Shown: one piece after another, positions 21,706 through 33,021 of the stretch
Position numbering within the stretch: position 1 is the stretch's first letter
Layout of the letters: every line of letters starts with the position of its first letter
Origin: Hyposmocoma kahamanoa
Taxonomy: Eukaryota > Arthropoda > Insecta > Lepidoptera > Cosmopterigidae
Direction: 5' to 3'
Length of the DNA: 64,000 nucleotides
NCBI RefSeq assembly: GCF_003589595.1
Contig: NW_020653855.1
Coordinates: 3,130,336 to 3,194,335 of the forward strand
Notes under the pieces: generated by a model
What the model saw: the letters and a program-made list of their open reading frames with translations, nothing else
What the model was told of the DNA's origin: nothing
The model's database searches: none
Translations under genes and position numbers: made by a program

Positions 21706-22423
21706 ACATGTGTGTCCGGCAGGAGCATACGAGATATACAAATCAAACTGCTCATTATTTATTACCAATTTTCTCCTATTTAGTACCTTTATTGACGTAT
21801 TCTCTATCTACCTTGGCGCTATCGGAAATATTAAAGAAATAAAGTGGCCAGCCATTCTGAGGTCAGGCTGGCTGGACAACTTTACGTTTTTCATAGTTCT
21901 GGCAGTACCTATATAATTTACTTTTTTCTATTTTTTTCTAACTTTTAACTATTTACTACCTCAACATACTTTTTTTCACTATTTTAGGCAGTTAGCTTGC
22001 AAAGATAATCCAGAAACCATTGTTGTCATATTCTAAACGAATGTAAAGGTAATGTTAGCAATTACACGGTAGATAAACTGTCTTTTTAGAAGATACATTG
22101 TACAAAGGCCTTTTTTTAAATAACTTTTTATAGAAGCTTCCTAAAATAGTGAAAAAAAGTATGTTTAGGTAGAAATTAGGTAGTAAAAGTTATATAAAAA
22201 AAGTAAATTATATACTGCTACAACTATGAAAAACGTAGTGGTCCAGCCAACCTGACTTCAGAATGGCTGGCCACTTCATTTCTTTAATATTTCCGTTAGC
22301 GCAAAGGTAGAAAATATGTCAATAAAGATACCAAATAGTAGAAAAAAGGTAGCAAAAAATAATGAGCAGTTTCATTTGTATATTATATCGTTTGGTCCAG
22401 CCATCCTGACGGACACGTACATG
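21706..22423. mobile_element. Foldback element with arms of about 290 bp
   Basis: The left arm (about 21706-21990) and right arm (about 22130-22423) are inverted copies. TGGCCAGCCATTCTGAGGTC on the left mirrors GACTTCAGAATGGCTGGCCA on the right, and ATAATTTACTTTTTT mirrors AAAAAAGTAAATTAT. The spacer of about 140 bp is non-coding. No target duplication could be fixed. Confidence 0.7.
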
Positions 22424-22467
22424 TAACTCATTTTCTGCAAGTGTCACATGCGCCCTTTCAACAGCCT

Positions 22468-22525
22468 TATGGTAAGCGACATCTATACATAACAGTTGCA
22501 TTGCAACCCACGAGCTTTAAATAAC
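22468..22525 (-). repeat. Repeat family U fragment
   Basis: Short minus-strand piece (TTATGGTAAGCGACATCTAT as read on plus) directly followed by a SINE A copy. Confidence 0.55.
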
Positions 22526-22527
22526 TG

Positions 22528-22625
22528 CCTCCGTGGCCGAACGGTCACCATGCTAGTTTGCCACGCAGATTTCCCGGGTTCGATTTCCGGGTCGGGACAA
22601 ATATTTGTATGGCCTACCTACGGAC
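22528..22625 (+). repeat. tRNA-derived SINE, family A
   Basis: Head CTCCGTGGCCGAACGGTCAC with B-box CGGGTTCGATTTCCGGG, then AAATATTTGTATGGCCTACC. The tail is missing. Confidence 0.7.
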
Positions 22626-22629
22626 GAGT

Positions 22630-23344
22630 TGTTAGCTATTTGTTGCTAGCAGGTGCTAGTAAAAAGGTTTGTTAAAACATTGAAACAAATAATTGAAAAA
22701 TGTACCTGGCATTTACTAAAAAAAGTATTTATATGTATAAATGATTCGTAATACATAAGACAATACATAAGCTTGTTACTACAAAATTAAGTTTAATTAC
22801 TACACTAGCATTCGACCGCCATAATGGCTACAAATAATCACAAGAAACTTTATAACCCTTCTATCAGTTCCGCCGCAGTCGGGTAAAAATACAATTTTAT
22901 TATACCGATGTTTTAAAACAACGAGTAACTTAGGCGTAATTTACTTATCAGGAACAAATTATGCACAATTAGTGGTGAATCAACACGCCTGTTTGATCGT
23001 GAAAATTAAAAATTGCAGATATGGCGTTTGCAATATCACGATCCAGAAGATACACGCGCTATACTAGCGGCGTATTTTTGGTTACATTTATCACAAACCT
23101 TAACAGGAACAAATTTTGCTCAAGATACACAAGTTGCATTAGCTCCTATGATTTCGCACACGTCGCATCAAAAATTTCAAATTTCTTCAGTTTGCCACCG
23201 CTTGACCGGACGCGTCTTTAAATAAAAATCACGTAAAATAGTGTGCGAATTTCCTAAATGATTTACTTTGAAAGCAAATCGAGTACAAATACATTTCATT
23301 ATAGGACTAACTTCGTAACTGATATTTTATTTCGGATATAACAC
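22630..23344. other. No gene proven; weak exon-like segment near 23018-23225
   Basis: A segment after ATTAAAAATTGCAG has two overlapping open frames of 66-70 codons and is less AT-rich than its surroundings. No domain, donor site or second exon was found, so it is left unannotated. Confidence 0.3.
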
Positions 23345-23460
23345 GCGTATATATTTTGTGTCTTTTTTCAGTCAGCCGTGACCATGGGCCCTGTAAACAG
23401 CCTAAAAACGTTCGTTTGTTTGAGAAAAAAAAACAAATATTCGCGATTTAGATCCCAAAA
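23345..23460 (+). mobile_element. Penelope-like terminal fragment, diverged
   Basis: Contains GTGACCATGGGCCCTGTAAA, a degraded version of the GAAACGTCGG segment, GTTTGTTTGAG and the purine run. Compared with 10860-11190 it is short and more mutated. Confidence 0.55.
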
Positions 23461-23560
23461 ACAGCCATATTCCCAATTTGAATACGTTGCCACGGTGGTT
23501 GCACTATCTGTGGCCGCATTGAGATCTTTCCTCGTCCAATATTTCGTAAACTTCCACCAT

Positions 23561-23995
23561 CGAGTATATAACCAGAAATAGAGACGAAATAAGGGCCATC
23601 CATCCTTGCCAATTCATCAGGCAAATGAACCTTATGTCACTTTTAAATACCAACTCTCGTTTGCACTGAAATCACAAATTAGAAAGCTGAAATAGTACAG
23701 CACCAAAAACTGACCTATGTGTATCTGATGTGGACTGATCTTTATTTCAAAAATATTCTGTATTTATTGTAATAAAGAAAAACAGCAAAACATCTAATTA
23801 CAAAACAGAAGGAAACACATTTCATCGGTAATTAAATAAGTAATTTTTCAATTTTCGTCCATTATAGCAAAGCTCAAGTTAAAATGTTTCCAATTCGGGC
23901 TGGCCAATCGGAGCGCAGTTGTCATCGTAATGATATGGCAGAACATTTCAAACAAATTATATGACATTTCGTCTCTAGTTCTGGTTATATACTCG
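23561..23995 (+). mobile_element. TIR MITE, family with CGAGTATATAACCAG ends
   Basis: The left end CGAGTATATAACCAGAAATA is mirrored by CTGGTTATATACTCG at the right end, over about 30 bp. Interior words such as TTTCGTCCATTATAGCAAAG are shared with an inverted copy at 37846-38316. Non-coding; the target duplication is ambiguous. Confidence 0.7.
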
Positions 23996-23999
23996 ATGA

Positions 24000-24949
24000 C
24001 TTCCACTTATACTATATTGAAGTTAAAACACACAATGGTCTTCGAAATTTCAAGTCTCGAGTGCTCTGAGCTTAGGCCGGGTTTGAATTTTCAGGCCTCT
24101 GATGGGTGGATGCGTGATTAGCTGGACGAAGAAGATACAGGATTGAACCCTGTGACGCAAAGTAGCGGCTATAAACAGCAATGGATTATGTGTACGATGA
24201 CACAAATCGGTGAAAATAGCTATTTCGGGTATCATGCCATTGGCCAGCAATAGACAACACGTCATCAAGTCATACTGGAGTATAATATGGTAGGAATAAC
24301 TAAACACTCCCATTACTAACATCATATACAACAACTTTTGTTCCAGATTTCTTAATAACTCACCAGACTTTACGTTCGTAGAAAAATAAAAGTATTTAAA
24401 TTGATCGCTCTAAACGGCAATAATTCGGTGCGGTAGCAACAGAAAGCATGCGTACCTTCCGCGTGTCTCCTAGTTGTTTACAACTTACTACCAAATATAA
24501 ATCTAAAATGTGTCAGCTTGTACAGTAACGAGCACGTCTTGAGCTTGACACTTTGCACTTTGGACCATTCTTAACGTAAGCGGCATAGAGTTGGATTTAA
24601 ATCTTAAGTGCCAAGCTTGCGTGCTCTTAAGATTTTAAGAACAAAAACTTAAAAGTATGTTTTTGGTAATTTATTATTTCATGGAACAAAAGTTGTTTAT
24701 GATGTCAAAAAAATATAGTACTCCGAAATGGGTTAATATTTTATAAATAACCCTGTTAGGCCAATTTATTTGTAGTTGCAAGTTTTGTATTACTGGTAAA
24801 AGACTCAATTTCGAGTTTGATTCTTGGCGATCTCAACCTTTTCAATTTGGTTCATGTACCTTAGTTCTGGCTGTTCTGAATCAATTTCATTATTCTGATG
24901 CTATGCCAATTTTTTTAATGGAAAATATTTAAAGTGCTCGACGGTCAAG
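24000..24949. other. No gene recognised
   Basis: Intergenic. A block around 24530-24600 (CTTTGGACCATTCTTAACGT) recurs at about 27990 and marks a further minor repeat family. Confidence 0.45.
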
Positions 24950-25075
24950 CGGTTAGCAATCCCGACTGAGGAGTTCTAGGTCCTATTCTCGATAGGATGT
25001 GAATTCCGTTGTTGTTGTTGTACGTAAAGTACAGGGAATTCGGTAGTAGTAGTTTGAGACCAGGTATAATGTAAG
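24950..25075 (+). repeat. Possible degenerate tRNA-derived SINE
   Basis: GACGGTCAAGCGGTTAGC resembles an A-box and GGTCCTATTCTCG a damaged B-box, followed by (GTT)n. No second copy was recognised. Confidence 0.3.
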
Positions 25076-26769
25076 GCTCATCATGAATGGTCAATTTCGC
25101 CTCGCTGCGCGAGCTTTCTCACGACTGCGCCTTGAGGCTGAGTGACGTCACACTGCCTGCCTTCGCGCCACTTCACGCATTCGCCAGGAATACGCGTGAC
25201 ATGTTTTTTGCCTTCTAATTTGTACATTACGCAATTGACCATAAAGATAATTTATTTTTCAAAATCTGTGAATGCCAATCAATATATCTTCAAAATTCAT
25301 GGATAGTCTTCTAGAACCGTTTTCCTATAACTACAACGATTAAGGTAGCCGGCCTTGCTGCCCCGTCTCAAATTTACACCCTGTATATTATTTCCAGTGA
25401 TTGATTGGAGGTTGTATAGACTCTTAACCAAAATTAGAGTAATTGACATTTTTCAAGAAAAAACTAGACTGGGTTTGTCATCCAAGCACGCAAATATTCT
25501 GAAAGTTACCAAAACGCAAGTGCGTTAGTTATGACAAGGAGGGCTTTATAGAACCTTGAAAAAAAAATTTTTGTTTGACATCAATTTTCGTCTTATCAGT
25601 AAATGATGTTTAGTTTTTGAAGTTACTAACTAAACCTGTTACAAGCTGGTGTGATTGTCTGGCACATTTTATTATAACTAACGTTAAATCGTTACTAAGG
25701 TTTGGCATAATTATGCCAAATATAATTTTTTGTAATTTTACTAAAATAAAGCCTTTTTTAAAGAATTGAGATAAAAATTACATTGTACTTTTTGTTTGTA
25801 ATCGAAATGCATATTTTTAAGACTAACAGATAGGCTTACTTTTAGTAAAAGCACAAAGAGACTGACATTTCGGGAAATATTTGAAAATGCACCTTATGCG
25901 TATTAACATAAGGTTCAATTTTATGAAATATTTAATGTTCTTTATTAAACCGAAACTGAAGGCATCACTCACTTAATAGAGCACTTAACAAACGAGCGTT
26001 AAAGGCTTAGATAATTTTGGCGCTGACTGTACCTTACTATTTTGTGATGTTTATATACAATATTAAGTGATATAGAAAATTAGCTGCATATATTACCTTT
26101 TCCTTAAAGGTCGAAACCCACTGCGCGGACGTAAACCATAGACCATATTGTTATTCAGTTCGGCGAGGTACCGTTACAATGCATATAGATCGACACAACA
26201 CAGTACAAGTATAAGATCTTTGTCCACTAGTGGGACACACTGATACAAAACAAGAATTCTTAAAAATAAAATTAATAACTAAAGTTGTGATGTTATACAG
26301 GCCATCTGGCATACATAGGTGTTTGAGAAAAATAAATGTTGAGGGATTTATGTAATGCAGAATTATGCAGAAATTATATAAACCACAAAGCGACATTTAC
26401 ATAAAAAAATACCACAATTTAAATGTACGAATAGATCATTTTCGCATAACTGAGTTTAAATGAAAGATATAAAACAACTTTTGTTGTACAGCCTTTGGAT
26501 ATTATAGATTTTTTTTTAATAATTTGCAGTCATTCCGCGATAACAATCCCATAGTGATGATTATAATTAAAAATAGCTCTTAAAAGTTGTATTTTATTCT
26601 AACGTCAGAAAAGGTATTTATACTTTTAAGGCGCTATTAAATTAGATGCTTATTAGAAGCGCTACAGTCGCGCCACTGTTGATTTTCATACGGGTAATTT
26701 TTAATCGATTCTCACTTTAAATCCGGAAAAATAGTTTCATTCCGATTCTCACTTTTTTTTCTTTTCACC
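25076..26769. other. No gene recognised
   Basis: Intergenic, mostly AT-rich, with a GC-richer patch at 25095-25200. Open frames here are short and featureless. Confidence 0.5.
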
Positions 26770-27238
26770 GGTTCTCAATTCGACTGTATGTTTTTTTTTG
26801 TATGTATGTTAAGCGATAATTCCGGTATTTGTGAACCGATTTTCATGATTCTTTTTTTTTGTTGGAAAGAGGGTACCTCTATTGCAGTCCCATTTAATTT
26901 AGAAGAAAATCATCCACCTCTAAGAGTGGCTGTTCACTCATGAAGTTTCATTTTTATAAATAAGCCTAAATTTTATTATGAGGAGCAATTATTTTTATGG
27001 TTGATTTTACTATTCTCCAATTCAAGGCGTTTTTCTCTCTCAATATACTTTGAGTAGTGAGAACCGATTTTTATTGTTTGTCGATTTGTATGTGTCAAGT
27101 CCCGTATAGTGGCGAACTAGGGGATGAATCCGGGTTTGCGCACTTTCCGGTAACCGATTTCAATAAAACTTGGTAATTATATGTAATAATGTATAAATTA
27201 TATGTAATTCCACGTACTTTTGAGGTCGGTTTTTGCAT
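26770..27238 (-). mobile_element. MITE with AACCGAC...GTCGGTT-like ends
   Basis: Minus-strand copy of the family at 18336-18802. On plus it ends GTACTTTTGAGGTCGGTTTT and starts near TCTCAATTCGACTGTATG. Interior blocks are in the same order. Confidence 0.65.
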
Positions 27239-27427
27239 GTTAATTTTTTTACCTAATTTTGGTGGCAATTTCTATTATTTAAATATTGTAGAATATTATC
27301 ACGAAGTATTATTTATTATTCTAGTTTAGTAAACTGAAATATTATTTGATAATTTACTCGAATACTTAAATAAAAACTGCCACCGAAATTAGGAAGAGAA
27401 AAACTAACCTGTAAATTACCTATCAAT

Positions 27428-27575
27428 ATTTAGAAGCGCAGTTGCATCGCCACTGCTGTAACGCGTGCGCACAGCTGTTGCAGTCACAATCAGTGAGCTA
27501 AAATTTACTGAAGCACTAGACGCGTGGTTGCCGCACCACTGCAGCGCTTCTAGAAGCGTCTAATTTGAAGGCATG
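27428..27575 (+). repeat. Short hairpin-ended repeat shared with 59889-60033
   Basis: Starts TTTAGAAGCGCAGTTGC and ends CAGCGCTTCTAGAAGCGTC, with imperfect self-complementary ends and a GC-rich middle. The copy at 59889-60033 matches through TTGCAGTCACAA and the last 30 bp (TCTAATTTGAAG). Partial copies are at about 26640 and 46530. Confidence 0.6.
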
Positions 27576-28493
27576 CTTATTTACACTTCCGCTTCCGCAT
27601 TACTTTCTATTTATTTCTGTTTCCGTTATGACACCTGCGTGTATCATCAAGTATTTGTTGCAACACTATTTCTTACCATTATTTCCGGCTCAGTGGTTGT
27701 CATTCATACGGTTTGACATCCACTTCAGCACTTCTACAAGCGTCTAATTTGAAGGCGCGCAAAAAAATGCAATATAAAATTTAAGAATTAAATGACTCCA
27801 AAGTATATTTTAAATTGCATGAATTTCCAAATGCACAAAACTTGTTCTGTACAAGGGATGAAACCTTTGAAATTATTATTTTAAAATTATGGATTTACAA
27901 TAAAAAAATAGCAGCATGACGAAATCTGCGAAAACTGTCAACACTGGGATATTCACCTTATTTAGTACAAGCAAAACTGGGGTTTTTACTTTGGACCATT
28001 CTTAACATAAATGGCATAGAGTTGTATTTAAATCTTAAAGTCTAGTGATTTTGTAGACTGTACATTACTAAAGTGCGACAATGGAATCCAGTATGTTTTA
28101 AGTAACAAATGTCAGGGATGGAAGTAATACCGTTATTTCATCTGTCATACTGATAGAACAATTTTTAATTGGGTCAATCGTCTGGTAAAAATGAAGCCGA
28201 TTGGCCACAATAGCCACATAGGCCGGTTAAACTGTGGCTCATACGAGTGCGTGGTACTTTGGAGCCATGTGGTTTTTATGCAACCACATCTTCTGTGGCT
28301 CAGGATTTTTCCTTGAAGAATCATTTGCAGTATGAAATATTAGATCGTATTTTTTTCTGTCAAAATTCTATGGGTGATAAAGGGGACAATGCCCCAAGCC
28401 ACCTTAGTAGCAGTAATAATCATAATTATATTCACAGGTCTCCTCTTTACAAGTTATGGACACAGTAAATCAGACTGTCCTCCCGATGCAGAC
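27576..28493. other. No gene proven; one short signal-peptide-like frame
   Basis: The frame starting at 28374 encodes a run of hydrophobic residues (VAVIIIIIFTGLLF) followed by a Cys-containing segment, but its 3' half is family U sequence. No further exon was found. Confidence 0.3.
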
Positions 28494-28880
28494 TGTAGCA
28501 GTCAAGCTCCTTGTGAAAGTGTTTGTCCAAGTACCACCTTATCTATTTTTGCCGCCAAACGGTAATGTAAGCATTACTGTGTTCCAGTTTAGAAGGGTAA
28601 ATGTGCTGGTGAAAATACGGGCACACGGGACTTGTCAACTTCATGTGGCTCAATGCCTCACAGGTCTTTTGTGCATATGTACGTATACATTCTATTTACA
28701 GATTGAAAAAATTAAAAATATTGGAAATGAAAGTAAAATTACAGGCACATGGAACTTGTCAACTTGGGTTTATCTCAGCACAGTGGTAGTGTACCTCAGA
28801 TTTTAGTGATTTAAGGTTCTAAGGCAATGCAATTGTTACGAACAGGAGTGCTGCTCACCACCAGGCGCACAACTTGTTTG
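28494..28880 (+). repeat. Repeat family U copy with internal duplication
   Basis: The 5' block CAAGCTCCTTGTGAAAGTGT and middle AATGTGCTGGTGAAAATACG are followed by about 120 bp of extra sequence. After that GGCACATGGAACTTGTCAAC recurs and the 3' block CCACCAGGCGCACAACTTGT follows. Confidence 0.65.
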
Positions 28881-29314
28881 TCATATTACTTAGTATAATT
28901 AAAAAAGACTAGGCATTTCACACACCGTCAAATGTGTGTGGCAACCTCTGATATGCAGGTTTCTTCACAATAATATCTAAATATTACATAAAACAATTAA
29001 TAATTTTAAAAATACTGAGATCCTGGGTTGGCTGTGATGTCTCACCAGCCAGTGTAGTCTTGTTGATTCTTTCTGACGGTTTAATTAATTATGACAAAGT
29101 AACTGCTTTTTCACCCAACACTATTCAAACTTAATACCAGAACTAGTTTCCATTTGTCACTCTTTATACCTAAATTAGTTTCACAAATGGGTCATCACAA
29201 TGGCGATTTAGACCCTATGGTTCTTCACTTGACGAAGAACTACTAATAATGTCATTTCATACATTTCATAGACAAAGTCTGTTATATGACTATACCTACA
29301 ACTACAGTTAAAAA
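28881..29314. other. Downstream flank of the zinc-finger gene
   Basis: AT-rich sequence that probably includes the zinc-finger gene's 3' UTR; nothing else recognised. Confidence 0.45.
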
Positions 29315-30289
29315 CTAAGAATTATCTGTCATAACTTCCTCTTCGTCATCTTCTGGTTCGGCCAAATCTGGATGGCATACTCGGATGTGTAAATTAAGAT
29401 TGATTTTCATTATGAAGCTTTTACCGCACGTTGAACATTTGAATGGTCGTTTTACATCATCTTCCACGTTCGACGGGTGGGCGCGAGCCATGTGTGTTCT
29501 AAGTAATGTTGAGTGCATTGTACGGTCACACTGCGTACACTTCAGTAGGCAATCTGCAGGCTGCCCTTCATGAGTCTGACGGTGCTTTTCCATAGTAACT
29601 TTGGACACAAAGAATTTTCCACAGTAATCACACTTGAAATTTTTAACCTTAGTGTGTTTTTTCATATGAATTTTAAGGCAGTTTTTAGTCGGTAGCATCT
29701 CCTCGCATTTACCGCATTTAAACTTTTTGATATCATTGTGTAATTGCATGTGTAACTTCAAATATGCTTGTCCAGTAAAGCTTTTGTTACATATCTCGCA
29801 ATTTATTGTACTTGTTGATGAATGAGTCTGCATGTGGCTTTTCAAGAATTGTGCGGCCACAAAACTACGGTCACAAACTTCGCATATAAACTTTTTGGAG
29901 GTTGCGCCTTCGTGCTTACTGCGGTGTATATCCAAGTGGTACTGGGAATTAACTTTAACATCACATTGGTCACATCTAAACTTACGGCGTTTCTTATGTC
30001 CGTCTTTTATAGGCCTTTCCGAAGTCTCCGGCTCGACTACCACCCCATCTTTATCATTACCATGAAATCTTTTGTGTAATAGCAGATATTCCAGACCTTC
30101 GAATGTCAAATTGCAATCATCGCACCGATAACGCACTTCTTGCTGTTTATCGTAGTTAATATCAGCTCCATTGCAGTTTTCCTGCATTTTCTCGCGTTTA
30201 ACCGACCGCCCGTCATTCTGCTCACCCGCCGGTTCCATTATACCTTTCATCCAGTGGTCCTCAATACCCACTCCAGACTTAGTCTCCAT
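29315..30289 (-). CDS. C2H2 zinc-finger protein, eight fingers
   Basis: Uninterrupted 324-codon frame with ATG at 30289 (an in-frame TTG lies two codons upstream). After an acidic, unstructured 50-residue start come eight C2H2 fingers, from about residue 54 to 309, with CX2C and HX3-4H spacing. Six match the usual pattern with Phe and Leu core residues; fingers five and seven lack parts of the core. Linkers are mostly not TGEKP. The protein ends in an acidic tail (EPEDDEEEVM). No ZAD or BTB domain is present. Such proteins act in the nucleus as sequence-specific DNA-binding regulators; the target is unknown. Single-exon structure might mean an old retrocopy, but the frame is fully intact. Confidence 0.85.
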   Translation of the reverse strand: METKSGVGIEDHWMKGIMEPAGEQNDGRSVKREKMQENCNGADINYDKQQEVRYRCDDCNLTFEGLEYLLLHKRFHGNDKDGVVVEPETSERPIKDGHKKRRKFRCDQCDVKVNSQYHLDIHRSKHEGATSKKFICEVCDRSFVAAQFLKSHMQTHSSTSTINCEICNKSFTGQAYLKLHMQLHNDIKKFKCGKCEEMLPTKNCLKIHMKKHTKVKNFKCDYCGKFFVSKVTMEKHRQTHEGQPADCLLKCTQCDRTMHSTLLRTHMARAHPSNVEDDVKRPFKCSTCGKSFIMKINLNLHIRVCHPDLAEPEDDEEEVMTDNS

Positions 30290-30907
30290 TTGCAAAATAT
30301 AGTGACGCTATGAATGCATTTCGCCAGAGACGCGATATTGATCCGTAAAACACTTACAGAAGACACAAAACTATCTTGAACGGCGCCAGTAACGATGGTA
30401 ACGCTATTAACACAATGTTTATCCTATTTAACGTGGAAATATTTAGGTAAATTAATCGTGAAACACAAAAGCAGCCTTGTTACAGTTCCATAAATTCCAA
30501 AAGAGAAGCGCGCATTGGTTTTTTTTCAAGCGGTTAATGACAGCATTTTACTTTTTAATATTTGACGTACATGTAGTTGCCATAGTAAATAAAAATATAT
30601 AAAATCGATTTGGATTCGATAAAATCGTTAAAATAAGTTTTTGAGCTTCCAGGGACACAATGGTATGAAGAATAATGCAATGGATTATTTTGTGAAGTAA
30701 AAATAAAGCTCTTATTTTGGTTCATTTACCACCGAATACACTATCGGCCTAGTTTGGAGTTGTATAATAGCAGCGCACAGAGTGAAATTCATTACATTAT
30801 ATTAAATTTATAGTTTTATTTTATCATTTGGCATCGTTACTGCCTTTACGCCCGCTTTCCACTGCGAGCAGAGCGGGATCCATACGGATTCCGTTTGATT
30901 CGCAAGG
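30290..30907. other. Upstream flank of the zinc-finger gene; possible MITE at 30840
   Basis: Probable promoter region of the zinc-finger gene. From about 30841 (CCTTTACGCCCGCTTTCCAC) to the gypsy element, and again after it to about 34110 (ACGGACTCCGTAAAGG), GC-richer sequence with CTTCCACTGC-like words may be a MITE split by the gypsy insertion. Confidence 0.35.
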
Positions 30908-30912
30908 GTAAA

Positions 30913-31029
30913 TGTTATATATATACATATAAACACTATGGTTGGTAGATCTATGGTTAAAATTGACACTGTAAATGTCTTCTGCATATAATAAAAATGC
31001 TTGGATTATGTTAATATTAGTTTATTTCA
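30913..31029 (+). repeat. 5' LTR of RT-less gypsy element
   Basis: Begins TGTTATATATATACATA and ends AGTTTATTTCA; contains an AATAAAA polyadenylation-type signal. Identical to the 3' LTR. Confidence 0.9.
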
Positions 31030-31055
31030 TTGGCGACGAGGAGTAACCAAACAAA

Positions 31056-32987
31056 ATGAATAAGGAACAATTCCAAGAATTTCTACAATTACAAAAAAAT
31101 CAGCAACAACAGATTTCGGACATTTTGCAACAACTTGTGTTGCAGCAACGACCAGCAGTGGAGCTCCCCACGCCAGCAACACCTGGCACGGAACCTACCA
31201 GCTCGGCAAGCAGCAACAAGTACACTATTATTAAAAGTTTCAAATGCGACACTTTTAACCCTGCGACTGTATCGGTAGAAAAATTTTTAGATTTTTTCGA
31301 AGCCAAATGTGACATATGGGCCGTAAGTGATAATGACACAAGGAAAGAATTATTATTTTCATGTATGTCTCCTGAGATATTTCACGACCTAAAAATAGCA
31401 CTCGTTCCTAACTTTGGAAACAGTTCCTACTACAATGACATTAAGTCTAAACTACTCGATTTACATCGAACTAAAGTTACGAGGTATAAAGCACTAACTG
31501 AATTTTGGAGTTGCGTACGAGCCCACAACGGGACTATGGAACAGTATGCTAACAGGCTAAAGAAACTCGCCAGCGATTGTGGCTACAAGGACACAATGTT
31601 TCAACGTCAATTGCGCGATCGATTTGCTACCGGCTTAAATCACCCTCAACTAGAAGTGGACCTAAAACAGAAATGGCCAGACCTTCAAGAGACTTACGAC
31701 GGAAAACTTATAGAGGTTACTTTCGATCAATTTTTTGCAGTAGCTCAGTCCAGAGAGTTAGCAGAAGGTGATGCTGATAGTAGCATGCCCGCTACCGCTA
31801 ATAAAGTAAAAGCAAGAACAAGTACAGGACGTCACTATAAACAATGTACGTTTCTACGCAAACTAAGTCCAAACCAGTGCCGTCGATGCGGTGCACAAGA
31901 GAGACATAGGCTAAACGTTTGCAAGGCAAAAGACCATACATGCGATGAATGCCACATACAAGGTCATTTTGAAAGTTGCTGTATAAAGTCTGGTAGGGCA
32001 TATTTAGCGAGCACCGCGACAGAAAAGAAACAACCAACCAATTGTAGTAACAAACTGCATAAAATTAAGAACAATGCACACAATGATGGAAGTTCGTCAC
32101 AGTCTTTTGACACGAGTTCTGATGAAAGTGATGATGTCTTCAAGGTTGAACGCAAGAGAAACAAGGACAGCAAGAGAATTGATGTAACCGTCAACGGTGT
32201 CAGTTGCACATTCGATTGGGACCCAGGATCCGTGTACTCCATTATTAGCACAAATTTCTGGAAGCGGATCGGAGAACCCTCTCTAACCAAGGCACCGAAG
32301 CTACGAGCTTATGGGAACCTTAAGCTCAAACCAAAAGGTCTCACAGACGTAACCGTTGAAATCATGGGAGAGCGGAAAATATTACCTGTTGTGGTTATGG
32401 AAGACGCCAATCCAATGCTTTTTGGCCTCCAGTGGAGCGAGATGTATAAAATGACATTCCCAGAGCCAGTCTATTCGGTTAAACCCGTTCAACACACCAC
32501 TTTGCTTAAACAGGTATCAGAGTACATTAAGACCGGCTGGCGTGAAAATTTTTATTCAGATGACTTAAAGCCCTATGCTCGGAAGCGCACTGAGTTGTCC
32601 ATTGAAAATAAGATATTAATGTGGCAAGGTCGAATAGTAATACCGAACACCCTGAGAAAGGCCACCTTGGAATATCTGCATACAGGACACCCAGGCATAT
32701 CCGCAATGAGAGCGCTAGCACGTTTTTACGTATGGTGGCCGTCCATTGATGATGACATTGAGGAGTACATTAAACGTTGTCGCAAATGCCAAGAGAATCG
32801 GCCGAACAACGCTGAATTGCCTATATACTCGTGGTCCGTTCCTGACAACCCGTGGGAAAGGCTACACATTGATTTTGCAGGCCCGTTCGAGGGAAAATAT
32901 TGGTTTGTCTTAGCAGATGCGCTTTCGAAATGGGTCGAAATTAAACCCATGAACCAGATAACCACTTCTAAATGTGTGAAGAGTTAG
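31056..32987 (+). CDS. Gag-protease-integrase (N-terminal part) polyprotein, RT deleted
   Basis: 643 residues. Residues 1-250 are a Gag-like region with a Gln-rich coiled-coil start. Two zinc knuckles lie at about 277-311 (CRRCGAQERH.. and CDECHIQGHF). An aspartic protease starts at about 380 with DPGS where DTGS or DSGS is usual. From about 480 the sequence jumps to the region just before integrase, with the HHCC zinc domain at about 540-575 (HTGHPG ... CRKCQ) and the first catalytic Asp in IDFAGP at about 605. The roughly 500-600 residues of RT and RNase H expected between protease and integrase are absent. A frame break then ends the protein. Confidence 0.85.
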   Translation: MNKEQFQEFLQLQKNQQQQISDILQQLVLQQRPAVELPTPATPGTEPTSSASSNKYTIIKSFKCDTFNPATVSVEKFLDFFEAKCDIWAVSDNDTRKELLFSCMSPEIFHDLKIALVPNFGNSSYYNDIKSKLLDLHRTKVTRYKALTEFWSCVRAHNGTMEQYANRLKKLASDCGYKDTMFQRQLRDRFATGLNHPQLEVDLKQKWPDLQETYDGKLIEVTFDQFFAVAQSRELAEGDADSSMPATANKVKARTSTGRHYKQCTFLRKLSPNQCRRCGAQERHRLNVCKAKDHTCDECHIQGHFESCCIKSGRAYLASTATEKKQPTNCSNKLHKIKNNAHNDGSSSQSFDTSSDESDDVFKVERKRNKDSKRIDVTVNGVSCTFDWDPGSVYSIISTNFWKRIGEPSLTKAPKLRAYGNLKLKPKGLTDVTVEIMGERKILPVVVMEDANPMLFGLQWSEMYKMTFPEPVYSVKPVQHTTLLKQVSEYIKTGWRENFYSDDLKPYARKRTELSIENKILMWQGRIVIPNTLRKATLEYLHTGHPGISAMRALARFYVWWPSIDDDIEEYIKRCRKCQENRPNNAELPIYSWSVPDNPWERLHIDFAGPFEGKYWFVLADALSKWVEIKPMNQITTSKCVKS

Positions 32988-33021
32988 ATTCCATTTTCAC
33001 CACTTCGGCTTCCCTCAATTC

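Noticed and set aside
23013..23225. Exon-like segment after TTGCAG with two open frames
   Set aside because: Neither frame has recognisable features and no donor or partner exon was found.
30290..30295. TTG at 30295 as start of the zinc-finger protein
   Set aside because: ATG at 30289 is the first proper start in the frame.
31100..32965. Several minus-strand frames inside the RT-less gypsy element
   Set aside because: Shadows of the Gag-protease-integrase frame.
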